A stretch of 14,656 nt of DNA from Bacillota bacterium (GCA_023415475.1 JAEZKL010000077.1:1-14656); one strand, 5' to 3'. Counted from the stretch's first letter, positions 1 through 7,495 are shown. A program made the numbers and translations. Notes: a model not told the origin generated them from the sequence alone.

Positions 1-174
1 TTCTTCGTTTCGAATACTTCCGCAAATCGGAAACATAACCGGCGACTGTCCTTTCCAATATCTTTCATCAGGCTGCCATAAATATTCGATCCCTTCCATT
101 TTTAAAGATGTCAGCACACCACCCAAGTTATCGAATTCTGCTTGTACATATTCATTACATAATTGATATTTCAT
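1..174 (-). CDS. Aldose 1-epimerase family protein (N-terminal 58 codons, runs off the window)
   Basis: The start is the ATG at 172-174 on the minus strand, preceded by AAGGGAG at a normal distance, and the reading frame stays open to the window edge. The visible protein begins MKYQLCNEYVQAEF and continues with GGVLTSLK (about residues 18-25), YLWQ (about 33-36), YWKGQSPVMFPICG (about 41-54). This N-terminal pattern, a beta-strand start, then YLWQ and a tryptophan-rich SPxxFPxxG segment, is typical of LacX-type aldose 1-epimerase-like proteins, which interconvert sugar anomers in the cytoplasm. No signal peptide is seen. The catalytic histidines and glutamate lie beyond the window, so activity cannot be judged. 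It follows the GH2 glycosidase gene on the same strand but is separated by a stem-loop and 261 bp, so it is probably a separate transcript. Confidence 0.8.
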   Translation of the reverse strand, partial: MKYQLCNEYVQAEFDNLGGVLTSLKMEGIEYLWQPDERYWKGQSPVMFPICGSIRNEE

Positions 175-219
175 AATTGTCTCCCTTTTCAATATTTATT
201 TTTATTCTTTATTTATTCT

Positions 220-393
220 AAAAAGTTCGCTTCGTAACTTTTTATGAATCGTGTATACATAAAATTTCAGCTTCGCAGATATTTTATGAATCATGTATTA
301 ATGACCATCAGCCTAGCAGATACTTTTTAATCAAGTATTCAAAAAAGTTAGCTTCGCAAACTTTTTATGAATCATGTATTAAGATAACCATCG
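220..393. repeat. Four-copy ~41-bp tandem hairpin repeat
   Basis: The core GCTTCG (GCCTAG in copy 3) recurs at 229, 270, 311 and 351, giving periods of 41, 41 and 40 bp. A second block, ATGAATCATGTATTA, is exact or nearly so at 286-300 and 367-381 and more diverged at 244-256 and about 327-339. Each core sits in the loop region of a short inverted repeat: AAAAAGTT/AACTTTTT (220-227 with 236-243, and 342-349 with 359-366), ATAAAATTTC/GATATTTTAT (259-268 with 278-287, one mismatch), and ATC/GAT (307-309 with 319-321). The arm sequences differ between copies but stay complementary. No coding frame runs through it. It lies between the GH2 gene and the epimerase gene. Confidence 0.8.
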
Positions 394-423
394 GCTATGA
401 TATTCGCATCATAACCGATGGTT
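386..423 (-). terminator. Stem-loop after the GH2 gene, probable terminator
   Basis: A 16-base arm (386-401, AACCATCGGCTATGAT) pairs with 408-423 (ATCATAACCGATGGTT) around a 6-base loop, with one non-Watson-Crick pair. It begins 13 bases past the GH2 stop on the minus strand. The bases that follow on the RNA (TATCTTAATA) are only moderately U-rich, so termination may be imperfect or the hairpin may act in 3'-end stability. Confidence 0.6.
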
Positions 424-435
424 AAATATAGGTCT

Positions 436-2769
436 TTAATTTAGCTCAATCTCAATTCTTGCCGGCTGTAAATTCTCCGCTCTTGCCCATACTCTAAGAG
501 TACCTTTTTCTTTCCCCGCCTGTACCGCTACAGAACACAGCCCGGCTCTCATTTTTCTGAAGGGAGAAGCAGGTGGTACATGATCACAGATATCTGAGCC
601 TGTTCCCAGAATTTTTCCGAATTCATTTGCTTCAATCGTTATATAAGGACTGGCATCCGGTACTACTCTGTCTTGATCATCCACCGCATAGCAGGTTAAG
701 ATCGCCACATCCTTACCGTCTGCCTTGATGCCCTCATCCTCCAGACGTAATTTTAATTTTACTGGTGCATTTGTTGTTTCTATCTCCTCCAGTGCCTCAA
801 CTATTCCATTTCTTCCGGCATTTACCTTTAATTTACCCGGTTGATAGATTACCTTCCATTCGCCGTGTCCATATTTACCGGGTACTTGTTTTCCAAGTGA
901 TATCCCATCCTGGAATAATTCCACTTCTTCACAGTTGGTATACGCTACTACTTTAATCTCTTCCCCTTCGCGACCCTGTAGATTCCAATGGGGTAAAAGG
1001 TGAACCATCGGTTCATCTGTCCAGTGAGATTGATTCTGATAAAAGGCATCCTTTTTCTGTAAATACAAATCGATTGCACCAGATACGGAACAAAGTCTTG
1101 GAAATTGTGCTTCTCCGCGGTGTTCCACTCCATCCCATTGGAAGGCCCCCATTATCCACGGTCGTTCCATGAAGAATTTCCAGGTTCTTTCACGTCCTAA
1201 GAACTGATCATTCGTATCATGATCATATGCCTGTATGTATCCTCTGTCCGGATTATCCGGCAGATACCAGCCCCTCGTTGTTCCGGTTGCACAGCATTCT
1301 CCTGCTACGAGTGGTAAATCAGGATATTTATTATGAACCAGCTCATATTCTGGAAGATTATAATTGATTGCCAATACCTCTAACGGTTCCACCGCCGGTG
1401 CATTTGATATATCATGGCACAATGCCGCTGTTACCGGGCGCGTTTTATCCAGAGCTTTTACAAAAGCTTTCATTGTTTGGGTAATTCTTAAGCCCATTTC
1501 AGTTTTGACACAGGGTTCTTCATTACCAATCGACCACATTATTACTCCGGGTCTGTTGCGATCCCTCTTTATCAGCATCTCAAGCTGCTTTAGACTCTCC
1601 GGGGCTGAGCTGAAATATCTGGTTTCATCCATTACCAAAAAGCCCATCTCATCCAAATAATCCATCGTTGCCTCACTATTTGGATAATGAGAGGTTCTGA
1701 GTGCATTGGCACCCATTTCCCGCATTAATTTCAATTTGTATTTTTGCACTCTTTTTGGTACTGCTTTTCCTGTCAGACCGTAGTCCTGATGAAGACATAC
1801 TCCTTTAAGCAGTACATGCTTTCCGTTCAGGAAGAAACCTTCCTTTGCATCAAACTTCAGCGTTCTAAATCCAAAACGGTCCAAAACCTCATCGATTACT
1901 TTACCCTCTTCTAAGATTTCTGTAACAGCACTATATTGATTAGGTGTTATGGTATCCCACAGTAAGGGATCTACTACTTCCGCTTCCATACATACGGTTT
2001 GTTTCGACTTCGGTGATAGATGTATCTCAGCCTCTAATTGTGCTGCAACATTTCCTTCCGGCGATGTAAGTCTTGTTCGTACCGTAATATTTCTTTCAAT
2101 CACATCATCATTTCTGACCGTTACTTCTGTTGGTACCTTCCATAAGTCATCCGTTAATTTCTCCGGATGGACATATACTCCATATAAATCCACAGATACC
2201 TTTTCCGTCTTAATCATCCATACCGGGCGATAAATCCCGCCACCTTCGTACCACCATCCCTCGTGATGGCTGGTTGCATCCACATATACGGCTAATACAT
2301 TATCCCTATCAAAGCTGACAAAATCTGTGATATCTACTTCAAAGGAATTATATCCGCAGAAATTATGTTCTAAAAGGCAGCCGTTGAGATAAATGGTTGC
2401 ATATACAGCTATCCCTTCAAAGTACAGGCTAATTCGCTTATTGAAGTCCTTCTCATCCAGCTTAAAATGATATCGATACCATGCATTGTCATATTGGAAA
2501 CCTCCAAGTGCAAAGTTGTTCTCCTTCTTTGGCTGCTGCGCAATGATATAGTCATGGGGGATCATAACATCCTGCCATAGAGCCGCTGTCATCTCACCTG
2601 TCTCTGAGTAACCATCAGAATTATCATTATAGTAAATACTTGCCGGACCGAGCTTTACCTGTTCGGTTTTTGCCTGCATATAGGTTGGCCCTTTGGCCAA
2701 GGGGAGTGGAACAGGGATATCTCCCAGATGAAACTTCCATTGATTTTCCAATAAAATTTTTTCTCTCAT
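436..2769 (-). CDS. Glycoside hydrolase family 2 enzyme (beta-galactosidase/beta-glucuronidase-like)
   Basis: This 777-residue protein has the GH2 layout: an N-terminal jelly-roll domain (about 40-185, with WYRYHF at 97-102 and GGGIYRPVW at 176-184), an immunoglobulin-like domain (about 190-300), a TIM barrel (about 300-590) and C-terminal beta domains (about 600-777). MWSIGNEEP at 411-419 supplies the expected acid/base Glu417, and LVAGE at 487-491 the likely nucleophile Glu491, followed by a TRGWY segment as in many GH2 beta-glycosidases. GVCLHQD (323-329) and ALRTSHYPNS (356-365) are further family marks. There is no signal peptide, so it should act in the cytoplasm on imported oligosaccharides or glycosides. 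The start has AAAGGAG nine bases upstream. It is much shorter than E. coli LacZ (about 1,020 residues). Linkage and sugar specificity cannot be read from sequence alone. It is divergent from the AraC regulator, which may control it. Confidence 0.93.
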   Translation of the reverse strand: MREKILLENQWKFHLGDIPVPLPLAKGPTYMQAKTEQVKLGPASIYYNDNSDGYSETGEMTAALWQDVMIPHDYIIAQQPKKENNFALGGFQYDNAWYRYHFKLDEKDFNKRISLYFEGIAVYATIYLNGCLLEHNFCGYNSFEVDITDFVSFDRDNVLAVYVDATSHHEGWWYEGGGIYRPVWMIKTEKVSVDLYGVYVHPEKLTDDLWKVPTEVTVRNDDVIERNITVRTRLTSPEGNVAAQLEAEIHLSPKSKQTVCMEAEVVDPLLWDTITPNQYSAVTEILEEGKVIDEVLDRFGFRTLKFDAKEGFFLNGKHVLLKGVCLHQDYGLTGKAVPKRVQKYKLKLMREMGANALRTSHYPNSEATMDYLDEMGFLVMDETRYFSSAPESLKQLEMLIKRDRNRPGVIMWSIGNEEPCVKTEMGLRITQTMKAFVKALDKTRPVTAALCHDISNAPAVEPLEVLAINYNLPEYELVHNKYPDLPLVAGECCATGTTRGWYLPDNPDRGYIQAYDHDTNDQFLGRERTWKFFMERPWIMGAFQWDGVEHRGEAQFPRLCSVSGAIDLYLQKKDAFYQNQSHWTDEPMVHLLPHWNLQGREGEEIKVVAYTNCEEVELFQDGISLGKQVPGKYGHGEWKVIYQPGKLKVNAGRNGIVEALEEIETTNAPVKLKLRLEDEGIKADGKDVAILTCYAVDDQDRVVPDASPYITIEANEFGKILGTGSDICDHVPPASPFRKMRAGLCSVAVQAGKEKGTLRVWARAENLQPARIEIELN

Positions 2770-2883
2770 TTTGGTATTCTCCTTTTCTTCTCGCTGCTTT
2801 ACCTTTGCATAATCATACTTTAATGAAATGATTTTCCACGTTCTGTTTCTACCATTTTATTGTAATATAATTGGGTCCGGCTT

Positions 2884-2914
2884 TGTATATACATACCTGT
2901 CATTTCTATGGACA
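2884..2914. promoter_or_regulatory. Candidate operator palindromes in the divergent promoter region
   Basis: TGTATATACA at 2884-2893 is a perfect 10-bp palindrome, and 2898-2914 carries an interrupted inverted repeat with TGTC and GACA ends. Both lie just upstream of the candidate regulator promoter and between the two divergent genes, where an AraC-type protein or another regulator would be expected to bind. Short palindromes are common in AT-rich DNA, so this is only a candidate. I saw no convincing minus-strand promoter for the GH2 gene. Confidence 0.25.
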
Positions 2915-2921
2915 TTTATGC

Positions 2922-2951
2922 TTGACATAGTTAGACTCAGGGCATTAGTAT
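2922..2951 (+). promoter_or_regulatory. Candidate sigma-A promoter for the AraC regulator
   Basis: A perfect TTGACA at 2922-2927 is followed after 18 bases by TAGTAT at 2946-2951 (4 of 6 matches to TATAAT), about 40 bases upstream of the regulator's ATG. AGGAGG follows seven bases before the start codon. Confidence 0.45.
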
Positions 2952-2990
2952 GTAATTATAAACCTTTATTTTCACGCAGGAGGAATCCTT

Positions 2991-3812
2991 ATGAAGAATT
3001 TCATTGCAGAGAACCTAACCGATTTTTTACCCAATTCTTTCTTACATGTCAATAGCTGTGGCTTTCTGCAGCCAACGGCTTACCCTTATGGAATATTACG
3101 GGAAAACGGTCGTTCCGATTATCAAATGCTATATGTACAAAGTGGCTATATGGAAGTAGAAATAGAAGGAGAACTAAAGAAATTATGTGCCGGAGAATGT
3201 ATGATCTATTATCCCAGAGTAAAACAGTATTATGTCTTTACTCCGGAAGGAAATTCAAGAAATTATTGGATGCATTTTACCGGGTTCTCCCTAGAAGAAA
3301 TCCTGTTGTCTGCCAACATTACGAAGTCCACCATTCTTCCGGTTCATTCCTGCATGCAGTTTGAACGTCTATTTCATCAGTTGTTACGAGTATATACTTT
3401 AAAAAAATCGAAGCATGAGCAGGAAGAAAATTGTCTGCTGCTTCAGCTCCTTACTTTGCTTTCTAAGGATGCAAGCGCGGACAGCTCTACCGGCTACGAC
3501 GATATTTATTCCATCGCAGGATATATCTGCGAGCATTACAATGAGCCCGCAGATCTGGACAGCTTTGCGGCAATGGCACATTTAAGCCGAAGCCGCTTCT
3601 GCCATTTGTTTGCAGAGCTCATTGGTTACTCGCCCTATCATTACCTGCAAAGGATTCGAATGGATAAAGCCAGGGAGCTGCTTTTAATATCCACTCTGCA
3701 GGTCAGTGAAATAGCGGAAAATATCGGGCTTACCGATCCTCTTTATTTCAGTCGTATTTTCAAAAAATATTATGGTCTTTCACCGCAAAAATTTCGCCAA
3801 TTAAATTCCTAG
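2991..3812 (+). CDS. AraC/XylS-family transcriptional regulator
   Basis: The 273-residue protein has an N-terminal cupin-like sensor domain (about 25-100, with SDYQMLYVQSGYMEVEIEG at 42-60 and a YYPRVKQYY segment at 73-81) and a C-terminal pair of helix-turn-helix motifs. The first lies about 188-211 (DLDSFAAMAHLSRSRFCHLF), the second about 236-260 (QVSEIAENIGLTDPLYFSRIF), followed by the usual YGLSPQKFRQ end. Members of this family bind a sugar or sugar derivative in the cupin domain and activate nearby catabolic genes. The start has AGGAGG seven bases upstream. It is the only plus-strand gene in the window, divergent from the GH2 gene and convergent with the long minus-strand cluster, overlapping the last gene of that cluster by 12 bases. 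The inducer is unknown; the neighbouring GH2 gene and the cluster are the natural candidate targets. Confidence 0.94.
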   Translation: MKNFIAENLTDFLPNSFLHVNSCGFLQPTAYPYGILRENGRSDYQMLYVQSGYMEVEIEGELKKLCAGECMIYYPRVKQYYVFTPEGNSRNYWMHFTGFSLEEILLSANITKSTILPVHSCMQFERLFHQLLRVYTLKKSKHEQEENCLLLQLLTLLSKDASADSSTGYDDIYSIAGYICEHYNEPADLDSFAAMAHLSRSRFCHLFAELIGYSPYHYLQRIRMDKARELLLISTLQVSEIAENIGLTDPLYFSRIFKKYYGLSPQKFRQLNS

Positions 3813-4967
3813 CTTTACGTTGGCCTTCTCAAGAGTTTTCTGCAGCGTTCGGATATCAACCTTGGCGAAGGAGTTCTCACTCCTTGCAGCCAGCGCTGCA
3901 GCTGCACCAGCCGCTTCTCCGGTAACGCAGCAACCGGGAATTACCCTTGTAATATCCCATACATCATTATTGGACACAGAAATACAACGCCCTGCCACAG
4001 CTAGATTTATTACCCGAGAAGAGTAGAGACATCGATACGGAAGCTGATACACCGGCCCACGCTTTCGCCAATCACCGGTGAGACCTATGCTGTCATCGAA
4101 GCTTTTTCCTTCATCCTCAGAAGCCAGTTCATATTCGCCAATTATTTTTCGTGTCATACGTACCTGCAGGATGGTAGGGATATTCACCGGAACCATATCC
4201 TTTTGGGTTTTTCGTCTTTCTAAGACATCCTCCAGCATAATTTTATGGCTATTGATTATTATTTTGCTGTTTTCGACTGCGTCCATTCCGGAATATGCTT
4301 TCCCGAGGTTTTCTTCTGTCGCATCTCCTGCCGGTCTATCCACTGCTCCCAGCGTTCTAAGATCAAGCACACCATCTGCTAATCCATAATACCAGGCAGC
4401 CTGCTTGTTCTCCTTGAAGCTTGTTGTCGGCACTTTGCTGAAATGGCATAAATCTGCATCACCGGTGCAATCTATGAAGGTCTTAGCACCGATATCGGAC
4501 AGTCCTGATTTATTCGCTATTTGGATCCTTTCGATCGTTTTACCATCCTTCGAAAGCTCTGTACCGATAATCATAGTATCATATAAGATATCTACGTTTT
4601 CCTTAATCAGAAGCTGTTCCGCTTCGATGGCAAACAAGTTAGGATTATATTGAACCATATATCGATGCTTCTTTTTTTCTTCTAAGGTACCGTTTTCCAG
4701 CCATGCCTTCGGATAATTCGCCTCATATCCATGCTTTATGCTGAGCCGGAGTAACTCTTCCCCGATACCGTATATAACCTGATTGCCCATGCCATCGCAA
4801 AGAGGCAGAAATATTGTAATAAGTCCAAGCGTTGCAAGCCCGCCGAGAACGCATTCCTTTTCGATCAGTAATACCTTCGCACCGTTTCTGGCGGCAGATA
4901 AACCTGCCGATATTCCGGCTATTCCTCCACCTGCTACCACAACATCATACTTATCCATTTTTTTCAT
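3801..4967 (-). CDS. FAD-dependent oxidoreductase (FAD_oxidored, PF12831-like)
   Basis: This 388-residue flavoprotein opens with a Rossmann FAD-binding site, VVVAGGGIAGISAG (9-22), and an acidic residue Glu36 at the end of the second strand (LLIEKE) for the ribose. GGLATLG follows at 42-48. An FAD-family segment IDCTGDADLC sits at 165-174, and a C-terminal FAD-contact region from AGRCIS (325-330) to PGCCVTGEAAGAAAALA (344-360). I chose ATG 4967 because TGAGGAT (4974-4980) precedes it. A TTG-started extension of 25 residues is possible but lacks a ribosome binding site. No signal peptide or membrane segment is seen. It is the last gene of the minus-strand cluster, 84 bases after malic enzyme. 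Members of this family are widespread in carbohydrate loci but mostly without a known substrate, so the reaction here is open. The family call is firm, the role is not. Confidence 0.9.
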   Translation of the reverse strand: MKKMDKYDVVVAGGGIAGISAGLSAARNGAKVLLIEKECVLGGLATLGLITIFLPLCDGMGNQVIYGIGEELLRLSIKHGYEANYPKAWLENGTLEEKKKHRYMVQYNPNLFAIEAEQLLIKENVDILYDTMIIGTELSKDGKTIERIQIANKSGLSDIGAKTFIDCTGDADLCHFSKVPTTSFKENKQAAWYYGLADGVLDLRTLGAVDRPAGDATEENLGKAYSGMDAVENSKIIINSHKIMLEDVLERRKTQKDMVPVNIPTILQVRMTRKIIGEYELASEDEGKSFDDSIGLTGDWRKRGPVYQLPYRCLYSSRVINLAVAGRCISVSNNDVWDITRVIPGCCVTGEAAGAAAALAARSENSFAKVDIRTLQKTLEKANVKLGI

Positions 4968-4973
4968 ATTAGA

Positions 4974-4980
4974 ATCCTCA
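4974..4980 (-). promoter_or_regulatory. Ribosome binding site fixing the FAD oxidoreductase start
   Basis: TGAGGAT on the minus strand lies six bases upstream of ATG 4967. The alternative upstream TTG at 5042 has no purine-rich element before it. Confidence 0.6.
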
Positions 4981-5051
4981 TATCCTAACGAGGTAGTGTC
5001 AAGTCTGAAACCCCGGTTTTTCTTCAATACCAGTACAAACAAATCTGCTGG

Positions 5052-6227
5052 TTAACGCTTTCGTGCAACACCAGAATCAATTGCTGCCTTTGCAACTGCT
5101 TCCGCCACCGTTTTTCCTATTCGGCTGTCAAATGCTTTTGGAAGTATATATTCCGAATTTAGTTCATCTTCAGATACCAAGCCGGCAATTGCATATGATG
5201 CAGCCATTTTCATTTCCTCGTTTATTTCAGAAGCCCTGACATCTAACGCGCCTCTGAAAATACCCGGAAATGCAAGAACATTGTTAATCTGATTATGAAA
5301 ATCTGATCTTCCAGTCCCAACAACAGCTGCACCTGCTTCAAGTGCTAAATCCGGCATAATCTCTGGCACAGGGTTTGCCATCGGAAATACAATGGCTTTT
5401 TCAGCCATAGTTTTGATATTTTCAGGCTGTACCATGTTAGGTGCAGAAACTCCGATAAATACATCTGCGCCGACTAATGCATCAGCCAGATTCCCATGCA
5501 ATTTCTCACGGTTAGTCTTTTTGCTCATTTCTTCATGCGCTGAATTCAACCCGTCCATACCTTCACAAATAATACCGAATTTATCACATAAAATCATGTT
5601 ATTAACGCCAATTCTAAGCAAGTGATTGGCAATTGCTGTGCCAGCGGAACCAGCACCGTTAATAACAACTTTTACCTGATCAATTCTTTTGTGGACAACC
5701 TTTAATGCATTTAGTAATGCAGCGGTCACAACAATAGCTGTACCATGCTGATCATCGTGAAAAACCGGAATATCGCATATTTCTTTTAGTTTTCTCTCCA
5801 CCTCAAAGCATCTTGGTGCCGAAATATCTTCCAAATTGATACCACCAAAACTACCGGAAATATTGTATATTGTCCGAACAAGTTCGTCCACATCTTTTGT
5901 TTTTATACATAACGGGAAAGCATCTACGTCCGCAAACTCTTTAAACAGAACACATTTGCCCTCCATAACAGGCATACCTGCTTCTGGTCCAATGTCTCCA
6001 AGTCCCAAAACAGCCGAACCGTCTGTTATAACTGCAACCAGATTCCATCTTCTGGTCAGTTCATAAGATTTTTCAGGATTGTCCTTTATCACAAGGCACG
6101 GTTCAGCAACACCGGGCGTATATGCGGTGGATAAATCAGCACTATTTTCCACGCTAGTCCGGGAAATGACCTCAATTTTACCCTGCCATTCATAATGCTT
6201 TTCAAGTGCCAACTTTTTTATATCCAT
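5052..6227 (-). CDS. Malic enzyme (malate dehydrogenase, oxaloacetate-decarboxylating), short form
   Basis: The 391-residue protein is the compact bacterial malic enzyme, which oxidatively decarboxylates malate to pyruvate and CO2 with NAD or NADP. Visible marks are YTPGVAEP (36-43, with the usual Tyr36), PVMEGKCVLFKEFADVDAFP (86-105, with Lys91 as the expected catalytic lysine), NLEDISAPRCFEVE (131-144), the metal-site FHDDQHGTA (156-164), the nucleotide-binding loop GAGSAGTAIA (191-200), FPMANPVPEI (281-290) and a second nucleotide segment ending NNVLAFPGIFRGALD (315-329). All key residues are present. An excellent AGGAGGT lies seven bases before the ATG. It begins 16 bases after the dehydrogenase gene, so the two are co-transcribed. 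Its stretches that I counted have about 40% GC, below the genes upstream. In this cluster it could feed malate-derived pyruvate, or act on a related beta-decarboxylating hydroxyacid. Confidence 0.95.
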   Translation of the reverse strand: MDIKKLALEKHYEWQGKIEVISRTSVENSADLSTAYTPGVAEPCLVIKDNPEKSYELTRRWNLVAVITDGSAVLGLGDIGPEAGMPVMEGKCVLFKEFADVDAFPLCIKTKDVDELVRTIYNISGSFGGINLEDISAPRCFEVERKLKEICDIPVFHDDQHGTAIVVTAALLNALKVVHKRIDQVKVVINGAGSAGTAIANHLLRIGVNNMILCDKFGIICEGMDGLNSAHEEMSKKTNREKLHGNLADALVGADVFIGVSAPNMVQPENIKTMAEKAIVFPMANPVPEIMPDLALEAGAAVVGTGRSDFHNQINNVLAFPGIFRGALDVRASEINEEMKMAASYAIAGLVSEDELNSEYILPKAFDSRIGKTVAEAVAKAAIDSGVARKR

Positions 6228-6243
6228 ATGTATTACCTCCTGT

Positions 6244-7371
6244 TTAAATATATGAACTTTTATTTATAGTCGCTTCCAGATCCAGCTTTCCTAAAAATTC
6301 TTCAACCGGCAATCCAACAAAATTACAGAAGTCTACCATTTCCACAACAGTATTTACATTTACATCAATACCATTCTTCATTCTGTCAGCATATGCCAGT
6401 ATTTCTTTTTGTCCGTGAGTATAAATCTGCTCAGCTCCCTCTGCCTTAGGAGAATTTCTCAATTCCTCAAGGAATGTTGAAAGATGGTTTTTAATCTCCT
6501 CTGGATTGCCAAAAATAGCAGGATCAATTGCAGCAAATCCATGACATGTACCGCCTTTACCTCCAATATGAGTATGATTCGAGGTCATTCCCATTGAAAG
6601 AATCGAGCAGAAAATTTCACATACCATTCCATAGCCGTAACCTTTATGACTGCCTGTCTGCTCAAATTCACCACCTAATGGCATAATTCCACCACCTGAT
6701 TTAGCAACGATATTTTTCAAAACATCTGCGGCATCGGTTGAGCCTTTTCCTTCTTTGTTCAGTGCCCATCCTGCCGGCAATGCCTTACCGTTTTTATTAT
6801 AAACCTCCAGTTTACCTCTGGTTACAACAGTTGTTGAAGCATCAAAGAAAAAAGGATATGGTTCTGCGGGCATAGACATTGCAATCGGATTAGTGCCGAG
6901 CATAGCAAGACGACTGAAAGTAGGAACCATAATTGCCTCTGAGTTTGTCATGGCAAAACCAATTAAGCCTTGATCACATGCCATTTTTGCATAATAGCCT
7001 GCAATACCAAAATGGTTAGAGTTGCGTACATTTACAATTCCAACACCGGATGTCTTTGCTTTTTCAATTGCCTTATTCATTGCAAAAAAACTGTTAATCT
7101 GCCCCATCCCATCATGACCGTCAATTACTGCAGATATAGGTGTTTCAAATACTATCTCTGGCTTTGCATCAATTTTTATCATACCTTTTTCAATCCCCTT
7201 ATGGTAACGAACCAATCTCTGCATTCCGTGTGATTCAATTCCATAAAGATCCGATAAAAGCAACACTTCAGTAATAGTCTTACTGTCTGACAGGGAGAAC
7301 CCAAGCTTAGCAAAAGCAGCTTCACAAAAATTCACTAACGTCTTATAACTAAAATTAATTGTATTTGCCAT
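6244..7371 (-). CDS. Malate/L-lactate dehydrogenase family (Ldh_2) NAD(P)-dependent oxidoreductase
   Basis: This 375-residue protein belongs to the family that includes malate, ureidoglycolate, 2,3-diketogulonate and sulfolactate dehydrogenases, not the classic Rossmann lactate dehydrogenases. Marks are DLYGIESHGMQRL (41-53, His48), the NSNHFGIAGYYA segment (117-128, with His120 the likely catalytic residue), GTNPIAMSMP (159-168), FFFDAST (174-180) and GSHKGYGYGM (240-249). It should interconvert a 2-hydroxyacid and a 2-oxoacid in the cytoplasm; the acid is unknown, malate being attractive because malic enzyme follows 16 bases on. ATG 7371 is preferred, with AGAGG seven bases upstream; a frame extension to 7431 adds 20 unconserved residues. 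Its GC content (about 36% in the stretches counted) is clearly below the etf genes, and a 124-bp gap separates it from the IolB gene. Confidence 0.93.
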   Translation of the reverse strand: MANTINFSYKTLVNFCEAAFAKLGFSLSDSKTITEVLLLSDLYGIESHGMQRLVRYHKGIEKGMIKIDAKPEIVFETPISAVIDGHDGMGQINSFFAMNKAIEKAKTSGVGIVNVRNSNHFGIAGYYAKMACDQGLIGFAMTNSEAIMVPTFSRLAMLGTNPIAMSMPAEPYPFFFDASTTVVTRGKLEVYNKNGKALPAGWALNKEGKGSTDAADVLKNIVAKSGGGIMPLGGEFEQTGSHKGYGYGMVCEIFCSILSMGMTSNHTHIGGKGGTCHGFAAIDPAIFGNPEEIKNHLSTFLEELRNSPKAEGAEQIYTHGQKEILAYADRMKNGIDVNVNTVVEMVDFCNFVGLPVEEFLGKLDLEATINKSSYI

Positions 7372-7378
7372 ATCAATA

Positions 7379-7383
7379 CCTCT
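7379..7383 (-). promoter_or_regulatory. Ribosome binding site fixing the Ldh_2-family start
   Basis: AGAGG on the minus strand sits seven bases before ATG 7371, supporting the shorter 375-residue product. The surrounding gap 7372-7495 contains no convincing promoter or terminator that I could recognise, although an internal promoter there would not be surprising. Confidence 0.55.
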
Positions 7384-7495
7384 CTTTATTACATACTTTT
7401 TGCTTTTCACCAAATATAACCTTGTAAACAACTGAAAGGAATCTCATATACCAGACCGCATTTCTCCCAATTACCTATCATACCCATCTCGCACA

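Noticed and set aside
220..393. Tandem repeats as a CRISPR array
   Set aside because: The period is only about 41 bp with no distinct spacer between identical repeats, the copies have diverged, and no cas gene is near.
436..2769. GH2 protein as LacZ
   Set aside because: It lacks the length and C-terminal domain of LacZ, and family 2 covers many linkages, so no lacZ symbol is given.
2828..3055. 75-codon plus-strand open frame covering the divergent promoter region and the start of araC
   Set aside because: It lacks a ribosome binding site, overlaps the araC start in another frame, and would cover the likely promoter. The AGGAGG-preceded araC start explains the region better.
5040..5042. TTG at 5042 as the start of the FAD oxidoreductase
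   Set aside because: No Shine-Dalgarno sequence precedes it, and the extra 25 residues come before the family's normal N-terminal beta strand.
4968..5054. Malic enzyme and FAD oxidoreductase as a readthrough fusion
   Set aside because: The malic enzyme stop is in frame with the oxidoreductase extension, but an open frame of about 28 codons is not rare by chance, the linker is not conserved-looking, and a good ribosome binding site precedes ATG 4967.
7372..7495. Internal promoter in the gap before the Ldh_2-family gene
   Set aside because: TTTACA and TATATT-like elements occur on the minus strand but not with usable spacing, so I do not list a promoter.
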